A stretch of 64,000 nucleotides of DNA from the NCBI RefSeq assembly GCF_041449215.1, contig NZ_JBGNFV010000001.1, positions 1,711,001 to 1,775,000 on the forward strand. Direction: 5' to 3'. Numbering within the stretch: the stretch's first letter is position 1; every line of letters starts with the position of its first letter. The translations under genes were made by a program, and so were the position numbers. The notes beneath the pieces are model-generated. The model had not been told where the DNA came from, ran no database searches, and saw only the letters and a list, made by a program, of their open reading frames with translations. This document shows, one piece after another, positions 36,744 to 44,456 of the stretch. The stretch is from Roseivirga sp. BDSF3-8. GTDB lineage: Bacteria > Bacteroidota > Bacteroidia > Cytophagales > Cyclobacteriaceae.

Positions 36744-37448
36744 TTATGATTTGTGGGTATGGAACTTTTCTTTAACCTTCCATAGCTTCCACCAGGGTGT
36801 GGCGGGACTTGCGTGATGCTCATAGTGATACCCGAAAAAATAGCAGGTAAAGAATGCGATCACATGGTTTTTGGATTGCGACCTGCTCTTGTATTTATTA
36901 TTCTCGCTGTGCTCTCCTTTGTGCGGCAGGTAGGTACCAAAGTAAAACAACTGCAAAGTGGACAATACTGAAGGTATGATCCAGAAAAGGATGAGATTTG
37001 GCCTATCAAAAAAGAGCAACAGGGTGTGATAGGTCGCTGCCATGGCAACTATCTGCCAGATAACCACATACTGTCGGGCGAAACTGATGTACCAGGGTAA
37101 GAAGCCTCCCTTATGATAATCCGGGTCCTCTTCGGTAGCCACAAAACGATGGTGCTGGTGGTGTTTCCTGTGAAGCCTGGGATACCAGTTATAGGCAAAT
37201 AAGAGGGCGGCCGTGAAGCCTATGATTTTATTCACGCGGCGATTGGCCGAAACGACGCCATGCATGGCGTCGTGAGCGGTGATAAACAGGCCAGTATAAA
37301 GGTGGGTCTGCACCAAAATACCAATATATATCCATGGCGAGCTAAAGCTCACCGGGATGGTCAGCCATACGGACAGAGAGAGTACCCACAGGGCTATGAT
37401 AGCCAGGCCGATCCATGCGCCGGTATGTCTCTTCCAGTATGCTTTCAT
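36744..37448 (-). CDS. crtW: Beta-carotene ketolase, CrtW type
   Basis: This 234-aa integral-membrane di-iron enzyme adds 4-keto groups to beta-ionone rings. The His-rich motifs of the CrtW/fatty-acid-desaturase superfamily are visible in the CrtW arrangement: FITAHDAMHG, LHRKHHQHHRFVATEEDPDY and GYHYEHHASPATPWWKLW. It lies 11 bp from ispH in the carotenoid operon. An ordinary desaturase is possible but less likely given the motif spacing and the neighbours. Confidence 0.88.
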   Translation of the reverse strand: MKAYWKRHTGAWIGLAIIALWVLSLSVWLTIPVSFSSPWIYIGILVQTHLYTGLFITAHDAMHGVVSANRRVNKIIGFTAALLFAYNWYPRLHRKHHQHHRFVATEEDPDYHKGGFLPWYISFARQYVVIWQIVAMAATYHTLLLFFDRPNLILFWIIPSVLSTLQLFYFGTYLPHKGEHSENNKYKSRSQSKNHVIAFFTCYFFGYHYEHHASPATPWWKLWKVKEKFHTHKS

Positions 37449-37459
37449 TAAGACTTACT

Positions 37460-38320
37460 CTATAAGGTATGGAGCCTGTCACGTACCTCCTGCATCAGCC
37501 ACATGGGGGTGGAGGTAGCACCACACACTCCCACAGATTCATTGGTCTGAAACCACTCTGGGTCAAGCTCACCGCTGGAAGATACAAAAAAGGTATTATC
37601 ATTCCGGTCTTTACATACCTGGTAGAGCACTTTGCCATTGCTGGATTTGGTACCACTTACAAATACCACCTTATCGAACCTGTCGGCAAAATCTCTGAGT
37701 TCTTTATCTCTGTTGCTTACCTGACGGCATATGGTATCATTCACATTAACTTCGGTACCGGCACTTTTCAGCTTTTCGGCCATGCTGTAAAAGCTGTCTG
37801 TGCTTTTAGTGGTCTGGCTGTATAAGGTAACTTTTTGAGGAATATCTTTGCCCTTGAGCTCAGTCACGTCCTGAAATACGGTAGCTTTTCCTTTGGTCTG
37901 TCCTAGTAGTCCTTTGACCTCAGCGTGTCCATGCTTTCCGTATATATAGATTTTTTCTCCCCGGCTGTAGCTGTTACGGATCCGGTTCTGTAACTTCAAT
38001 ACCACGGGGCAGCTGGCGTCGATCAGGGTTAAATTATTTTCGCTGGCGAGTTTATATGTAGAGGGGGGCTCTCCATGAGCCCGGATCAGGACTTTTTCAT
38101 TGCGCAGACTAAGCAATTCTTCATGGTCAATGATAACAAGGCCTTTTCGTTGCAGCCTTTCCACTTCTGCATCATTATGCACAATATCTCCGAGGCAGTA
38201 AAGCCTGCCCTCTTCTTCCAGTATATCCTCTGCCATCTCAATAGCATAGACTACACCGAAGCAAAACCCGCTATTTGCGTCTATTTCCACACGCAGATTT
38301 TTCATTGGTGAAATGCTCAT
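37460..38320 (-). CDS. ispH: 4-hydroxy-3-methylbut-2-enyl diphosphate reductase
   Basis: This 286-aa Fe-S enzyme catalyses the last step of the MEP pathway, making IPP and DMAPP. The three cluster cysteines are in NSGFCFGVVYAIEMA, LIDASCPVVLKLQ and VGVCGATSTPMW, and HGHAEVKGL gives a substrate-binding His. The ATG overlaps the stop of crtB (TAATG), so it is translationally coupled; an internal Met (38305) would give the more common MKNL start. Its place inside the carotenoid operon suggests co-regulation of precursor supply with pigment synthesis. Confidence 0.95.
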   Translation of the reverse strand: MSISPMKNLRVEIDANSGFCFGVVYAIEMAEDILEEEGRLYCLGDIVHNDAEVERLQRKGLVIIDHEELLSLRNEKVLIRAHGEPPSTYKLASENNLTLIDASCPVVLKLQNRIRNSYSRGEKIYIYGKHGHAEVKGLLGQTKGKATVFQDVTELKGKDIPQKVTLYSQTTKSTDSFYSMAEKLKSAGTEVNVNDTICRQVSNRDKELRDFADRFDKVVFVSGTKSSNGKVLYQVCKDRNDNTFFVSSSGELDPEWFQTNESVGVCGATSTPMWLMQEVRDRLHTL

Positions 38321-39153
38321 TACATGAAGTTGAACTGGTGACGGAAATAGGTCTGAACGAGTAGCGCAAACTTACGCTGGTTTGGGATACGGATACGCTC
38401 GCTCAGGATTTGGGAGGCATTGCAGCGTTTAATCTTTTTAAAGAGATTGAGATAGTAATTATACGCGAGGTACACACCCCACCGGGCTTCTTTTGGTAAA
38501 TTAAGAATACCCTCAAAAGCCTGGTTAAAATCGTTTTGTATATCTTCTTCTATTCTACATTTCTCTTCCAGGGAAAATTGAGTAAAGTCCACCCCGGGAA
38601 AATATACTCGTCCTCTTTCTTCAAAATCAGACTGGACATCTCTGAGAAAGTTTACTTTCTGAAAGGCTGCACCGAGTTTTCTTGCGGGCTCTTTCAGTCT
38701 TTCGAACAGCTCCGTGTCTCCCTCACAAAATACGCGTAAGCACATGAGTCCTACTACCTCTGCAGACCCATAAATGTACTTCTCGTACTGGCTATTACTG
38801 TACTGGGTCTTGTGAAGGTCCATCTCCATACTATCCAGAAATGCCTCTATGAGCTCGAACTCAATATCGTACTTATGGACTACCTCCTGAAAACAGTGCA
38901 ATACCGGGTTGGTACTGATTCGATCTTTTAATGCACGAATGGTATCTTCACGGTAGCGGGTGAGCATGCCGGCCTGGTCATGGTCATAGAAAGTATCTAC
39001 GATCTCATCAGCATAGCGCACGTAACCGTAGATAGCAAAAATGGGATAATGTAGTTTTTTATGCAGTGTCTTTATACCAAGCGTAAACGATGTACTATAG
39101 TGCTCAGTGATGAGCTTACTGCATTTGAAAGTGGTCAGTGAGTATAGATCCAT
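38320..39153 (-). CDS. crtB: Phytoene synthase
   Basis: This 277-aa enzyme condenses two geranylgeranyl diphosphates into phytoene, the first committed carotenoid step. The two Asp-rich, Mg-binding motifs are RYADEIVDTFYD and NFLRDVQSDFEERGRVYFP, and FQKVNFLRD lies in the conserved squalene/phytoene synthase block. The length is typical. It follows crtI by 23 bp. Confidence 0.95.
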   Translation of the reverse strand: MDLYSLTTFKCSKLITEHYSTSFTLGIKTLHKKLHYPIFAIYGYVRYADEIVDTFYDHDQAGMLTRYREDTIRALKDRISTNPVLHCFQEVVHKYDIEFELIEAFLDSMEMDLHKTQYSNSQYEKYIYGSAEVVGLMCLRVFCEGDTELFERLKEPARKLGAAFQKVNFLRDVQSDFEERGRVYFPGVDFTQFSLEEKCRIEEDIQNDFNQAFEGILNLPKEARWGVYLAYNYYLNLFKKIKRCNASQILSERIRIPNQRKFALLVQTYFRHQFNFM

Positions 39154-39176
39154 GGCTACAGTTAAAAACTAAAAAA

Positions 39177-40661
39177 TTACCAATGCCTGCTCTCCTTAGC
39201 AACCTCACCGGCAACTAACTGCCCGGATATAAGGCTGGGAGGCACACCAGGGCCAGGTACAGTGAGCTGTCCGGTATAGTATAGATTGGCCACCTTCTTA
39301 TTTTTAAACGAAGGCTTTAGTATCGCGGTTTGTTTAAGGGTATTGGCCAACCCATAAGCATTGCCCTTAAAGGCATGGTAGTCATTTATAAAATCTCTGT
39401 GCGCATAGGTCTTTTTTACCACTACGTATTCCTTGATCCGTTCACCGGTCAGGGCTTCCAGGCGACTCATCACCATGTGGTAATATTTCTCCCTGATCTC
39501 AGGGGTATCATTCAATCCAGGTGCTACGGGTATTAAAATAAACATATTTTCCATGCCATCGGGGGCCACAGTAGGATCGGTCTTACCCGGTGCACTTACA
39601 TAAAAGAGCGGGTTTTCCGGCCACTGGGGCTGATCGTATATTTCCCTGGCATGTTTACCGAAGTCCTGATCAAAAAACAGGTTATGATGCAGAAGGTTTT
39701 TAACGCGCTTATTCACTCCCAGGTAGTAAATAAGAGATGAAGGCGCCATGGTTCTCTTCTGCCAGTAGTTATCAGAATAGTTTCGCAGGGAGCCGGGCAG
39801 CAGGTTTGTCTCAGTGTGATGATAATCAGCCCCGCTGATCACGCCATCGCACGAAAGGGTCTCCTGATCGGTCTCGACACCGGTTATTTTATTTTCATTA
39901 AAAATAAAGGACTTGACCTCCTGCCCCAACTTAAATTTTACACCCATTTCCTCAGCAAGGGCCACCATCCCCTCTACGATCTTATGCATCCCTCCGGCTG
40001 GGTACCAGGTACCCAGCTTCATATCTGCGTAATTCATCAGTGAATAGAGGGCAGGGGTGTTTTGTGGGGTAGCTCCTAAAAACAGTACCGGAAACTCTAC
40101 CAGTTGCAATAATTTACTGTCTGAGAAAAACTTCCGTGCATGAGAGCTAAAGGATTTGAAGACATCCATACGCAGAACGTCGTATAGCAGTCTCAGACTG
40201 GCAAATTCGGTCAATGAGCGGCTGGGCTTTTTTACAAGCTTATTCATGCCCACCTCATATTTATATGCTGCCTGATTAAGAAAACGGTCAAGGTTTTGTC
40301 CACTGCCTTTCTCGTATTTCTCGAACATCTTCAGAAGTTCGGCATAATCGGCGGGCACGTGCATTACTTCATCATGGCCGAAAAATACTGAGTAAGAAGG
40401 GTCCAGTCTTATGAGTTCATAATAATAGGAGGGTTTTTTATTGAAGCGTCCGAAGTATTCTTCGAACACGTCGGGCATCCAATACCAACTGGGCCCCATA
40501 TCAAAAGTAAACCCTGCCTCACTAAACTTTCGGGCGCGCCCACCGGGTACCTTATGCTTTTCGATCAGGGTTACATCAAAACCAAGTTGGGCCAGGCTTG
40601 TCGCGGCTGATAAGCCTGCGAAACCTGACCCAATAACAATTAGATTATGTTTTTTACTCAT
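39177..40661 (-). CDS. crtI: Phytoene desaturase
   Basis: This 494-aa FAD-dependent desaturase converts phytoene to lycopene or a related product. The N-terminal dinucleotide-binding motif is VIGSGFAGLSAATSLAQLGF, followed by GGRARKFSEAGFTFDMGPSW. The C-terminal CrtI signature is GQLTVPGPGVPPSLISGQLV. It is the first pigment gene after the ECF sigma factor, 16 bp away. CrtD-type 3,4-desaturases look very similar, but the position next to crtB favours crtI. Confidence 0.93.
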   Translation of the reverse strand: MSKKHNLIVIGSGFAGLSAATSLAQLGFDVTLIEKHKVPGGRARKFSEAGFTFDMGPSWYWMPDVFEEYFGRFNKKPSYYYELIRLDPSYSVFFGHDEVMHVPADYAELLKMFEKYEKGSGQNLDRFLNQAAYKYEVGMNKLVKKPSRSLTEFASLRLLYDVLRMDVFKSFSSHARKFFSDSKLLQLVEFPVLFLGATPQNTPALYSLMNYADMKLGTWYPAGGMHKIVEGMVALAEEMGVKFKLGQEVKSFIFNENKITGVETDQETLSCDGVISGADYHHTETNLLPGSLRNYSDNYWQKRTMAPSSLIYYLGVNKRVKNLLHHNLFFDQDFGKHAREIYDQPQWPENPLFYVSAPGKTDPTVAPDGMENMFILIPVAPGLNDTPEIREKYYHMVMSRLEALTGERIKEYVVVKKTYAHRDFINDYHAFKGNAYGLANTLKQTAILKPSFKNKKVANLYYTGQLTVPGPGVPPSLISGQLVAGEVAKESRHW

Positions 40662-40677
40662 CTAATATGAGGGGAAC

Positions 40678-41187
40678 TCACCGCCTTGAATAATTCTTAA
40701 GCTGACCTTTAAGCTCTTTACGGGCAATATGAATTCTATTTTTAACAGTACCAATAGGTATTTCCAATTTGTCAGCTATTTCATGATACTTAAATCCACG
40801 GAAGTGCATCATGAAAGGCGTACGGTACGCATCATCCAGACTTTTAATGGCATCATTAATATCCTTCAGAGCAAAACTACTGTAGGCCAGATTATCCGTA
40901 GTATTATTAGAAGAGTTAATGTAGTGTAGATTATCCGTAGTATCAATGAAGGTATTTCTTCTTACCATTCTCTGATAATTGGTAATGAAGGTGTTCTTCA
41001 TGATAGTGTATAACCACGCCTTCAGGTTAGTACCATCTGTAAACTTATCGCGATTAGTAAAAGCTTTTAGAACAGTTTCCTGAAGTAAGTCGTTAGCTTC
41101 TTCCATATCCTTAGTAAGTTTAAGGGCAAATGGCTTTAGAGAACGACACATTTTGTTGATTGAATAACTGAATTCGAGTGCTGTCAT
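40678..41187 (-). CDS. ECF-type RNA polymerase sigma factor of the carotenoid operon
   Basis: This 169-aa sigma-70 family factor has region 2 (CRSLKPFALKLTKDMEEAND, WLYTIMKNTFITNYQRM) and region 4 (LDDAYRTPFMMHFRGFKYHE, IPIGTVKNRIHIARKEL). No anti-sigma factor gene is adjacent. It leads the operon with crtI-crtB-ispH-crtW-csaA and lies 263 bp downstream of the MerR/B12 gene, with a palindrome and a -7 box in between. This is the arrangement seen when a light- or stress-responsive regulator controls a sigma factor that then drives pigment genes. Confidence 0.92.
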   Translation of the reverse strand: MTALEFSYSINKMCRSLKPFALKLTKDMEEANDLLQETVLKAFTNRDKFTDGTNLKAWLYTIMKNTFITNYQRMVRRNTFIDTTDNLHYINSSNNTTDNLAYSSFALKDINDAIKSLDDAYRTPFMMHFRGFKYHEIADKLEIPIGTVKNRIHIARKELKGQLKNYSRR

Positions 41188-41285
41188 GGTTAAAAAGTTT
41201 ATCTAACGAATAAAAAATGACCTCAATTAAAAAATTTAGCCTAAGGCTATGAAGGTCTATTCAAAATAATATTTTTTTGAAATTA

Positions 41286-41308
41286 AATTACTCCTTCTCA
41301 GAGTAATT
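41286..41308. promoter_or_regulatory. Candidate operator palindrome upstream of the sigma/crt operon
   Basis: Perfect 8-bp arms AATTACTC (41286-41293) and GAGTAATT (41301-41308) flank a 7-nt spacer. The palindrome lies about 100 bp upstream of the sigma-factor ATG and just downstream of a minus-strand -7 box (41316-41323), so a bound protein would block initiation. The neighbouring MerR/B12 regulator is the natural candidate. Confidence 0.55.
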
Positions 41309-41315
41309 AACGAAA

Positions 41316-41323
41316 CAAATATA
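41316..41323 (-). promoter_or_regulatory. -7 box of the sigma/crtI operon
   Basis: On the minus strand the sequence reads TATATTTG, an exact TAnnTTTG match, about 130 bp before the sigma-factor start. No good -33 TTTG is found at 19-21 bp upstream, which fits a promoter that needs an activator or another sigma factor. Confidence 0.5.
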
Positions 41324-41450
41324 ATTGATCGCTTTCATACATATTTACGGGAGCAACTGAGACAGGGTTACTGTTTTGGTTAGTTTTTTTTAAAAAACCT
41401 TAAACAAAATTTTCAATTCCGTGTAAAGTGCAGAAAAATCTTACATTGTT

Positions 41451-42365
41451 TTAAGCCCGCTCATTGTCAGACTCCAAAACTTGTTCAATCTCCGAGATAT
41501 AACTAATGAATTCTTCGATCCTGGAAAAGGATTGGCAATTATCAGGCAGGTTTACCGGGCCTGCTGCTACCTGGTATCCGGAGAGAATGATTTGGCTTTC
41601 GGAAAATGAATCTGAAAGTTTGTTTATATAATTTTGAACCTCGTCCTGCCTTGGAGAAGAGGTAAAAATACTGACGATATATTCAGGCTTGTGAATATCA
41701 TAAACTGAAACCAGGTCTTCGAAAGGAAGTGTCTGCCCGAGGTATATACCTTTGTAACCCCTGCTCTTAACCAGGTAATAACAGAATAAAAGACTAAGCT
41801 CGTGCAGTTCTCCTTCCGGAAGAAAAAACAGATACTTACTGGTTTCTTTGGATGAGGAAACAAACTGCCCATCGATAGCGACAATAATCTTGTGTCGCAC
41901 CAGATTGCTTATGAAATGCTCCTGAGCCGGATTAATAGCGCCGGTTTGCCAGAGTACCCCGATCTTGGAAAGGAAGGGGTAGATTATATTGATCATGGTA
42001 CTTTCAAACCCAAGATGCAATATGTTGGTAGACATGATCTTTTCGAATCGATCTTCATCAAGATCGATCATACTAAGTGTAAGGGCGTGTATCTGATCAG
42101 GGTACTTGAGGTTCTTTTCAGTGATCTTGATAACTTCGACGAGCATCTGCTCCTCATCCATTTTGGCGATCTTGCTGATCTTAAACCCATAATCTTTCAG
42201 CAGAGAAACATTGAGTATGAGTTTGAGGTCTTTATCATCATAGTAGCGAATATTTGTATCGGTCCGTTTGGGGTTCAGGAAATTATACCGTTGCTCCCAT
42301 ATTCTTAGCGTATGGGCTTTGATCCCGCTAAGGTGTTCTAAGTCCTTTATAGAATATGTACTCAC
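41451..42365 (-). CDS. MerR-family regulator with cobalamin-binding domain (CarH/LitR-like)
   Basis: This 304-aa protein has an N-terminal MerR winged helix-turn-helix (residues 1-70; GIKAHTLRIWEQRYNF, NIRYYDDKDLKLI) and a helical plus Rossmann-type B12-binding module (about 90-290). W139 and the QEH at 148-150 match the four-helix cap of CarH, and E186-L-H188 matches the E-x-H that supplies the lower cobalt ligand, although the usual Gly three residues on is Ser191. It likely binds adenosylcobalamin, represses in the dark and releases in light. It lies between crtZ and the sigma/crt operon on the same strand. Confidence 0.88.
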   Translation of the reverse strand: MSTYSIKDLEHLSGIKAHTLRIWEQRYNFLNPKRTDTNIRYYDDKDLKLILNVSLLKDYGFKISKIAKMDEEQMLVEVIKITEKNLKYPDQIHALTLSMIDLDEDRFEKIMSTNILHLGFESTMINIIYPFLSKIGVLWQTGAINPAQEHFISNLVRHKIIVAIDGQFVSSSKETSKYLFFLPEGELHELSLLFCYYLVKSRGYKGIYLGQTLPFEDLVSVYDIHKPEYIVSIFTSSPRQDEVQNYINKLSDSFSESQIILSGYQVAAGPVNLPDNCQSFSRIEEFISYISEIEQVLESDNERA

Positions 42366-42404
42366 TACCAGAAATTTTTATAACCAGGTCTTTATTGCTT
42401 CACT

Positions 42405-42854
42405 TTATTTCCTTCTGCCAAAATAATGCTTTGCCACGACGAGCAATCCGAATGATACGGCTCCGTTCTTTTCCGGCGACTTATGATGATCTCTATGTGC
42501 TTTAGCAATACCACGCAGGTAGGTACCGCCAGGCTTTACATCCGTTTTTACTCTTCTATGAATGATCATATCGTGAAGGACGAAATACACTATTCCATAC
42601 AGGGTAATACCTGAACCTATCCAGAACCAGGCGTTGAGCTCGCTAATACCTGAAACGATCATTATTACAGCAATGGAGCCAAATAGCAGGGAAAACAAAT
42701 CATTTAACTCAAAGAACCCTTTGCCAGGCACATGGTGTGTCTTGTGGATACTCCAAAGCAAACCATGCATGACGTATTTATGAAATGCCCAACTAAACAG
42801 CTCCATACCAATGAAGCTCAACAGCAAAATACCAACACCATTAATTAGTTGCAT
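42405..42854 (-). CDS. crtZ: Beta-carotene hydroxylase (CrtZ/sterol desaturase family)
   Basis: This 149-aa membrane di-iron hydroxylase adds 3-OH groups to beta-ionone rings. All His motifs are present: FHKYVMHGLLWSIHKTHHVP, FVLHDMIIHRRVKTDV and AKAHRDHHKSPEKNGAVSFG. The frame is open for 72 codons upstream, but that part overlaps the cruF-like gene in another frame; the ATG at 42854 gives the family's usual start right at the first membrane helix. It is followed by the MerR/B12 gene after 39 bp. Confidence 0.9.
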   Translation of the reverse strand: MQLINGVGILLLSFIGMELFSWAFHKYVMHGLLWSIHKTHHVPGKGFFELNDLFSLLFGSIAVIMIVSGISELNAWFWIGSGITLYGIVYFVLHDMIIHRRVKTDVKPGGTYLRGIAKAHRDHHKSPEKNGAVSFGLLVVAKHYFGRRK

Positions 42855-42886
42855 AACCTGAGATTTTAGCCATTGTTTAATGCTAT

Positions 42887-43576
42887 TTAAACAATACTCA
42901 CGTAAATAAAGAGGCTCAGAAAGAATAAAAGCTGTATTACAAACACGGGAAAAGCCACAGGGTTTTGTTTGTTGAATTTTAGCTTGTAGAAGATAAGCAA
43001 AATAACAAACCCTACCGCAAACCATCCTGCATAATTTCCCCATGGAATGACGCCTCCCTTCCAGGCCCAAAAATCAAAAAAGACCGCTACGGGTTCTATG
43101 AAAACGTCCAGCAGTACCAGAAGTGCAGAAGCGAAAAGTGCCTTTACGGTGGAGGGCACGGGGAGTGACTGACACAGCACCCCACTGACACAGGTAAGTA
43201 CTACCCAATTAAACCCTATGACTATGGGAACACCCTTAATGCCCGGCCCAAGGGTGGCTCCATATTGATAGTCACCAAACAGTATACCGGTGTTTACACC
43301 GACAGCTTCCGCGGAAAAACCAATAACGAATGCTGAGATGACGAAGAGGCCGAATTGCCTGTTCTTTTCCTGCTGAAAAAAAAGTAAAATACCCGTCATG
43401 CACAGCAGGTTGAATGGGGTGAGTAATAAAAACAGTCCTCTGAGGTCTTCGTGCATATATCCTATCAGGCCTGCAAGATGCATGGCAACCAACAAGGCAA
43501 CAGCCCCCATAAAGAGCTTTTTATCTGTGCCTCCCCGGGTTGAAACAGTCTTATTTTCAGAATAATATGCAGCCAT
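42887..43576 (-). CDS. Carotenoid biosynthesis membrane protein (CruF/DUF422-like)
   Basis: This 229-aa protein has about seven hydrophobic helices and motifs of the DUF422/CruF group (FSAEAVGVNTGILFGDYQYG, VLLDVFIEPVAVFFDFWAW, IPWGNYAGWFAVGF). CruF is a carotenoid 1',2'-hydratase acting on the acyclic end of gamma-carotene-type pigments. With CrtZ and CrtW this would give a monocyclic keto, hydroxy carotenoid of the flexixanthin/saproxanthin type. Assignment to CruF rather than another member of the group is an inference from family and neighbours. It is the first gene of the minus-strand unit with crtZ and the MerR gene. Confidence 0.78.
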   Translation of the reverse strand: MAAYYSENKTVSTRGGTDKKLFMGAVALLVAMHLAGLIGYMHEDLRGLFLLLTPFNLLCMTGILLFFQQEKNRQFGLFVISAFVIGFSAEAVGVNTGILFGDYQYGATLGPGIKGVPIVIGFNWVVLTCVSGVLCQSLPVPSTVKALFASALLVLLDVFIEPVAVFFDFWAWKGGVIPWGNYAGWFAVGFVILLIFYKLKFNKQNPVAFPVFVIQLLFFLSLFIYVSIV

Positions 43577-43636
43577 ATTTTACACCTGTTTTCAAAAGGC
43601 CGGTTATGAGGGAAAATCGTTTCCGGTAAATTCTTG

Positions 43637-43644
43637 TAGTTTTG
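43637..43644 (+). promoter_or_regulatory. -7 box of the DUF4286 gene
   Basis: TAGTTTTG is an exact TAnnTTTG match ending 24 bp before the ATG at 43669. It overlaps the in-frame TTG at 43642, which therefore cannot be the start codon. No clear -33 box is seen. Confidence 0.55.
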
Positions 43645-43668
43645 CAGAAAAGCAAAGAATTACCCTCT

Positions 43669-43971
43669 ATGGTTATTTACAATGTGACGGTAAGTGTGAA
43701 CCACGACATTCACGATGACTGGATGTCTTATATGAAGGACACCCACATTCCTGATGTGATGAACACAGGAACATTTACAGGCCACCGTTTTCTGCGCCTG
43801 GTAAAGCAAGAGCCTGACGGCTCTACTTACTGCATCCAATACTTTACGGACTCTCTAAGCAAACTGCAGCAATATATGGCGACACATGGGCCGCGGCTGC
43901 AAAAAGATGTGACAGATCGCTATGGAGAAAAAGCCATGGCGTTCCGCACTATTCTTGAGTCTGTGGATTAA
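43669..43971 (+). CDS. DUF4286 family protein
   Basis: This 100-aa protein of the DUF4286 type opens MVIYNVTVSVNHDIHDDWMS and contains HIPDVMNTGTFTGHRFLRLV and YCIQYFTDSLSKLQQYMA. It has no signal peptide or membrane helix and is predicted to have a small ferredoxin-like alpha/beta fold. Function is unknown. The ATG at 43669 is chosen because the promoter -7 box covers the upstream TTG. It converges with the GNAT gene, overlapping by 4 nt. Confidence 0.82.
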   Translation: MVIYNVTVSVNHDIHDDWMSYMKDTHIPDVMNTGTFTGHRFLRLVKQEPDGSTYCIQYFTDSLSKLQQYMATHGPRLQKDVTDRYGEKAMAFRTILESVD

Positions 43972-44456
43972 TCTTTGGCCGGGGCGGGTGTATAGTTCTG
44001 CAATTGCTCTCTCCGCAGTTTGCAGTTTATCCACTCGCCATCCAACTCGGCCCCTAGTTGTTTATAAAAGCCTATTGCTGGCTCGTTCCAGTCCAAAACC
44101 TGCCACTGCATGCGGCCTGCATTTTCATTTTTTGCTACCTCTGCGACTGCATCAAATAACCGCCTGCCAACTCCGCTACCTCTTTCTGATTCGGTTACGA
44201 CCAGGTCTTCCAGATAAAGGCACTTGCCTTTCCAGGTAGAGTAACTGTAAAAATACAATGCCAGGCCTATAATGGTACCTTCTTTCTCTGCCACTAAAAA
44301 TTCAAAAACAGACTGAGGGCCGAAGCCCTCGATCTGCATTTGTTCAATAGTGTTTTCTACCTCATCGGGAGCTTTCTCATAAACAGCAAGCTCCTGAATA
44401 AGCCCCATTACAGCAGGCAAATCCTCTTGTACGCCTTTTCTAATGGTTACTTTCAT
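43968..44456 (-). CDS. GNAT N-acetyltransferase (diamine-acetyltransferase-like)
   Basis: This 162-aa Gcn5-related acetyltransferase uses acetyl-CoA to acetylate a small amine. The acetyl-CoA loop is SERGSGVGRRLFDAVAEVA, with LYLEDLVVTE before it and QWQVLDWNEPAIGFYKQLGA after it, the pattern of spermidine/diamine acetyltransferases. Its ATG overlaps the stop of the prolyl oligopeptidase gene by 4 nt (ATGA), implying translational coupling. The substrate is not proven. Confidence 0.87.
   Translation of the reverse strand: MKVTIRKGVQEDLPAVMGLIQELAVYEKAPDEVENTIEQMQIEGFGPQSVFEFLVAEKEGTIIGLALYFYSYSTWKGKCLYLEDLVVTESERGSGVGRRLFDAVAEVAKNENAGRMQWQVLDWNEPAIGFYKQLGAELDGEWINCKLRREQLQNYTPAPAKD

Noticed and set aside
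42855-43070. N-terminal extension of the crtZ frame by 72 codons
   Set aside because: It overlaps the cruF-like gene in a different frame, lacks family similarity, and the ATG at 42854 gives the normal CrtZ length.
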